Below, piece after piece: positions 16,601-18,459 of a DNA stretch of 18,459 bases; the stretch's first letter is position 1; each line of letters opens with the position of its first letter. The stretch is from positions 1 through 18,459 of the forward strand of contig DPAC01000113.1 in assembly GCA_003517675.1 (NCBI GenBank), given 5' to 3'. The DNA is from Porphyromonadaceae bacterium (GTDB lineage Bacteria > Bacteroidota > Bacteroidia > Bacteroidales > Dysgonomonadaceae). Below the pieces are notes generated by a model. The model had not been told where the DNA came from, did not search any database, and worked only from the letters and a program-made list of their open reading frames with translations. Position numbers and translations under genes: made by a program.

Positions 16601-17452
16601 GACAGCCATCAGAATGATCTGATCCGCACCACGGTGATCAACTACCTGCGCCGTTTCAAGGAGCTCGATGCAGAGCTGAAGCGCAAGCGGTTCGACTTCA
16701 CCATCGGCGATGAGCTGCCGTCAGGTATCATGCAGATCGCCAAGGTCTATGTGGCCAAGAAACGGAAGGTACAGGTGGGTGACAAGATGGCCGGCCGCCA
16801 CGGTAACAAGGGTATCGTCTCGCGCATCGTGCGCCAGGAGGATATGCCTTTCCTTGCCGACGGCACACCGGTTGACATCGTACTCAACCCGTTGGGCGTA
16901 CCCTCCCGTATGAACCTGGGGCAGATATTCGAGACCGTGCTCGGATGGGCCGGCAAAGAGCTGGGACTCAAGTTCGCCACCCCCATCTTCGACGGTGCTT
17001 CGCTTGACGACCTGAACGAATGGACCAGCAAGGCAGGTGTACCTGCCTACGGGAAAACCTACCTCTATGACGGCGGCACCGGTGAGCGGTTCGACCAGCC
17101 GGCAACGGTGGGGATCATCTACATGCTCAAGCTTGGACACATGGTAGAAGATAAGATGCACGCACGCTCAATTGGCCCCTACTCGCTCATCACACAACAA
17201 CCATTGGGTGGTAAAGCTCAGTTCGGTGGACAGCGTTTCGGAGAGATGGAGGTGTGGGCACTCGAAGCATTCGGTGCGGCCCACATCCTGCAGGAGATCC
17301 TGACCGTGAAATCGGACGACGTAATAGGTCGTTCCAAAGCATACGAATCCATTGTGAAAGGTGAACCGATGCCGCCGGCAGGGATACCTGAATCGTTGAA
17401 TGTGTTGCTTCACGAACTGAGAGGATTGGGACTCAACGTCAGTCTCGATTGA
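13640..17452 (+). CDS. rpoB: DNA-directed RNA polymerase subunit beta
   Basis: The 1270-residue beta subunit forms one side of the polymerase active-site cleft. The rifampicin region reads [20 protein letters not shown], with Asp477, His487 and Ser492 in the places of E. coli Asp516, His526 and Ser531, so the drug pocket looks wild type. The active-site lysine motif [12 protein letters not shown] holds Lys1049 and Lys1057, equivalent to E. coli Lys1065 and Lys1073. It ends with the conserved [15 protein letters not shown]. It is about 70 residues shorter than E. coli RpoB, which I attribute to lineage-specific insertions being absent or smaller. It lies 96 bases after rplL and 99 bases before rpoC. 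The sequence before the ATG has no Shine-Dalgarno motif. Confidence 0.99.
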   Translation: MSSNNANQRINFASIQNPLDFPDFLEVQLKSFQDFIQLDAPPESRKNEGLYKVFTENFPIADTRNNFVLEFLDYYVDPPRYTIEECVDRGLTYSVPLKAKLYLYCTDPDHEDFTPVIQDVYLGTIPYMTEKGTFVINGAERVIVSQLHRSPGVFFGQSMHANGTVLYSARIIPFKGSWIEFATDINNVMYAYIDRKKKLPVTTLLRAIGFESDKDILEIFDLAEEVKVNKTNLKKVIGRKLAARVLKSWMEDFVDEDTGEVTSIERNEVVIERETVLEATHMDEILESGVSSILLHKESANTSDYSIIYNTLQKDPSNSEIDAIRHIYRQLRSAEPADDSSAREVINNLFFSEKRYDLGDVGRYRINKKLNLNIDVDTRVLTKEDIIEIIKYLIELINSKAVVDDIDHLSNRRVRTVGEQLYTQFGVGLNRMARIIRERMNVRDNEVFTPIDLINAKTISSVINTFFGTNALSQFMDQTNPLAEITHKRRLSALGPGGLSRERAGFEVRDVHFTHYGRLCPIETPEGPNIGLISSLCVYAKINDLGFIETPYRKVENGKVNIKNNEVIYLAAEEEEDKLIAQGNAPLDEDGRFINPRVKARQDADYPVIAPEEVELMDVSPMQIASIAASLIPFLEHDDANRALMGSNMMRQAVPLMRTEAPIVGTGIESKVIHDSRTQIMAEGNGEITYVDATTIKIKYERTEEEAFTSFDDAEKSYTIPKFRKTNQNTTIDLRPICQVGQKVKAGDILTEGYATENGELAIGKNLKVAFMPWKGYNFEDAIVLNERMVSDDVFTSVHVEEFSLEVRETKRGLEELTSDIPNVSEEATKDLDERGIVRVGARIKPGDILIGKITPKGESDPSPEEKLLRAIFGDKAGDVKDASLKASPSLKGVVINTNLFSKASKKGKTRLSSKALLPKLDEEYEQKMEELKKLLIEKLLVLTEGKTSAGVKDYTNMDVVPKGAKFTHKVLNEIDFQSVQLNKWTADSHQNDLIRTTVINYLRRFKELDAELKRKRFDFTIGDELPSGIMQIAKVYVAKKRKVQVGDKMAGRHGNKGIVSRIVRQEDMPFLADGTPVDIVLNPLGVPSRMNLGQIFETVLGWAGKELGLKFATPIFDGASLDDLNEWTSKAGVPAYGKTYLYDGGTGERFDQPATVGIIYMLKLGHMVEDKMHARSIGPYSLITQQPLGGKAQFGGQRFGEMEVWALEAFGAAHILQEILTVKSDDVIGRSKAYESIVKGEPMPPAGIPESLNVLLHELRGLGLNVSLD

Positions 17453-17551
17453 TATTTTCCCGGGAAAGCCAGGGTCACTTCATGCGGCCCTGCACCTCTC
17501 ATAGGGAAACAAAGATACAAATCCCATTCACTCTTTATATACAAAACATAT
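17453..17551 (+). other. rpoB-rpoC spacer
   Basis: This 99-base gap contains a small GC-rich hairpin CAGGG (17470-17474) / CCCTG (17488-17492) and then an A/T-rich run into the rpoC ATG. No complete Bacteroidota-type promoter or terminator is visible, so rpoB and rpoC are most likely cotranscribed. Confidence 0.4.
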
Positions 17552-18459
17552 ATGGCATTTAGAAAAGACAATAAGATAAAGAGTAACTTTTCAAAAATCA
17601 CGATTGGTCTGGCATCGCCGGAACAAATTCTGGAAAACTCTTTCGGTGAAGTGTTAAAGCCCGAAACAATCAACTACCGTACCTATAAGCCTGAACGTGA
17701 CGGACTGTTCTGCGAACGTATTTTCGGGCCCGTCAAAGACTACGAATGTCATTGCGGCAAGTACAAACGTATTCGCTACAAGGGGATCGTATGCGACCGC
17801 TGCGGTGTGGAGGTAACCGAGAAGAAAGTGCGCCGTGAACGTACCGGCCATATTCACCTGGTTGTACCCGTGGCACACATCTGGTATTTCAGGTCGCTGC
17901 CCAACAAAATAGGTTATCTGCTGGGCATTCCCACCAAGAAACTCGATTCCATCATCTACTACGAACGCTATGTGGTGATCCAGGCCGGAGCTCTGGAAGA
18001 GAAAGTGTCCGAAAAAGATCTGCTCACTGAAGAGGAGTACCTCAACCTGCTGGAGACGCTGCCCCGTGAGAACCAACAGTTGGAAGACAACGATCCAAAC
18101 AAGTTCATCGCCAAGATGGGTGCCGAAGCGATCCTCGACCTGCTGGAGCGGCTCAACCTCGACAAGCTGGCCAACCAGCTCCGTCACAGTGCCAACACCG
18201 ACACCTCACAGCAGCGCAAGAACGAAGCGCTGAAACAGTTGCAAGTGGTGGAAGCCTTCCGTGGCTCAAAGAACATCAACAAGCCGGAGTGGATGATCAT
18301 GAAGGTGATCCCGGTGATCCCGCCCGACCTGCGCCCGCTGGTGCCGTTGGATGGCGGCCGTTTTGCCACCTCCGACCTGAACGACCTCTACCGCAGGGTG
18401 ATCATCCGCAACAACCGGTTGAAAAGACTGATCGACATCAAAGCGCCCGATGTGATCCT
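17552..18459 (+). CDS. rpoC: DNA-directed RNA polymerase subunit beta' (N-terminal part, runs off the window)
   Basis: The frame starts at the ATG at 17552 ([20 protein letters not shown]) and is open to the window edge, giving 302 codons. The N-terminal zinc-binding domain is complete: Cys66, Cys68, Cys81 and Cys84 in [20 protein letters not shown], matching E. coli Cys70, 72, 85 and 88. The clamp follows ([15 protein letters not shown]), then the lid region. The last part, [20 protein letters not shown], is the sequence preceding the main channel in all bacterial RpoC proteins; the catalytic DFDGD lies beyond the window. It pairs with rpoB directly upstream. Confidence 0.98.
   Translation, partial: MAFRKDNKIKSNFSKITIGLASPEQILENSFGEVLKPETINYRTYKPERDGLFCERIFGPVKDYECHCGKYKRIRYKGIVCDRCGVEVTEKKVRRERTGHIHLVVPVAHIWYFRSLPNKIGYLLGIPTKKLDSIIYYERYVVIQAGALEEKVSEKDLLTEEEYLNLLETLPRENQQLEDNDPNKFIAKMGAEAILDLLERLNLDKLANQLRHSANTDTSQQRKNEALKQLQVVEAFRGSKNINKPEWMIMKVIPVIPPDLRPLVPLDGGRFATSDLNDLYRRVIIRNNRLKRLIDIKAPDVI

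Noticed and set aside
17516..17523. TATCTTTG on the minus strand in the rpoB-rpoC gap, a possible antisense promoter
   Set aside because: There is no -33 TTTG at a suitable distance: the nearest is 24 bases away. Single -7 matches occur several times by chance in a window of this size.

Overview
The window comes from the chromosome of a member of the Bacteroidota, most likely order Bacteroidales. The signs are the DUF4301 protein, an OmpA-type lipoprotein with a beta-propeller, promoters of the Bacteroidota type (TTTG, 19 bases, TAnnTTTG), almost no Shine-Dalgarno sequences, and A/T-rich leaders before start codons. From memory the proteins look closest to Dysgonomonadaceae/Porphyromonadaceae (Proteiniphilum, Petrimonas and relatives), but that family-level guess is untested.

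Layout. Positions 1-4427 are read on the minus strand: the N-terminal 225 codons of recN, a 666-residue outer-membrane lipoprotein with TPR, beta-propeller, CRD and OmpA domains (the PorE architecture of type IX secretion), and a DUF4301 protein whose motifs look like those of UDP-sugar pyrophosphorylases. A divergent spacer at 4428-4688 separates them from dnaK on the plus strand, which ends in a strong hairpin terminator. The rest is one long block of plus-strand information-processing genes: rpsU, a XerC-type recombinase and hpf; then tRNA-Thr(UGU), tRNA-Tyr(GUA), tRNA-Gly(UCC), tRNA-Thr(GGU), tuf, tRNA-Trp(CCA), secE and nusG; then rplK, rplA, rplJ, rplL, rpoB and the first 302 codons of rpoC.

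The block makes core parts of the translation and transcription machinery: tRNAs and the EF-Tu that carries them, ribosomal stalk proteins (L11, L10, L7/L12, L1), S21, the ribosome hibernation factor, the NusG and SecE pair, and the two large RNA polymerase subunits. The order of the tRNAs and tuf equals that of the thrU-tyrU-glyT-thrT-tufB operon of Escherichia coli, and secE through rpoC is the classic bacterial order.

No mobile element, CRISPR array, phage gene or new multigene system is visible. What deserves a second look lies mostly between genes: a multi-helix structure before tuf, a 250-base structured leader with internal repeats before rpsU, a 33-base hairpin between rplL and rpoB, a repeat-like GC-rich element between tuf and tRNA-Trp, an acceptor-stem mismatch in tRNA-Thr(GGU), and the nucleotidyltransferase-like motifs of the DUF4301 protein.
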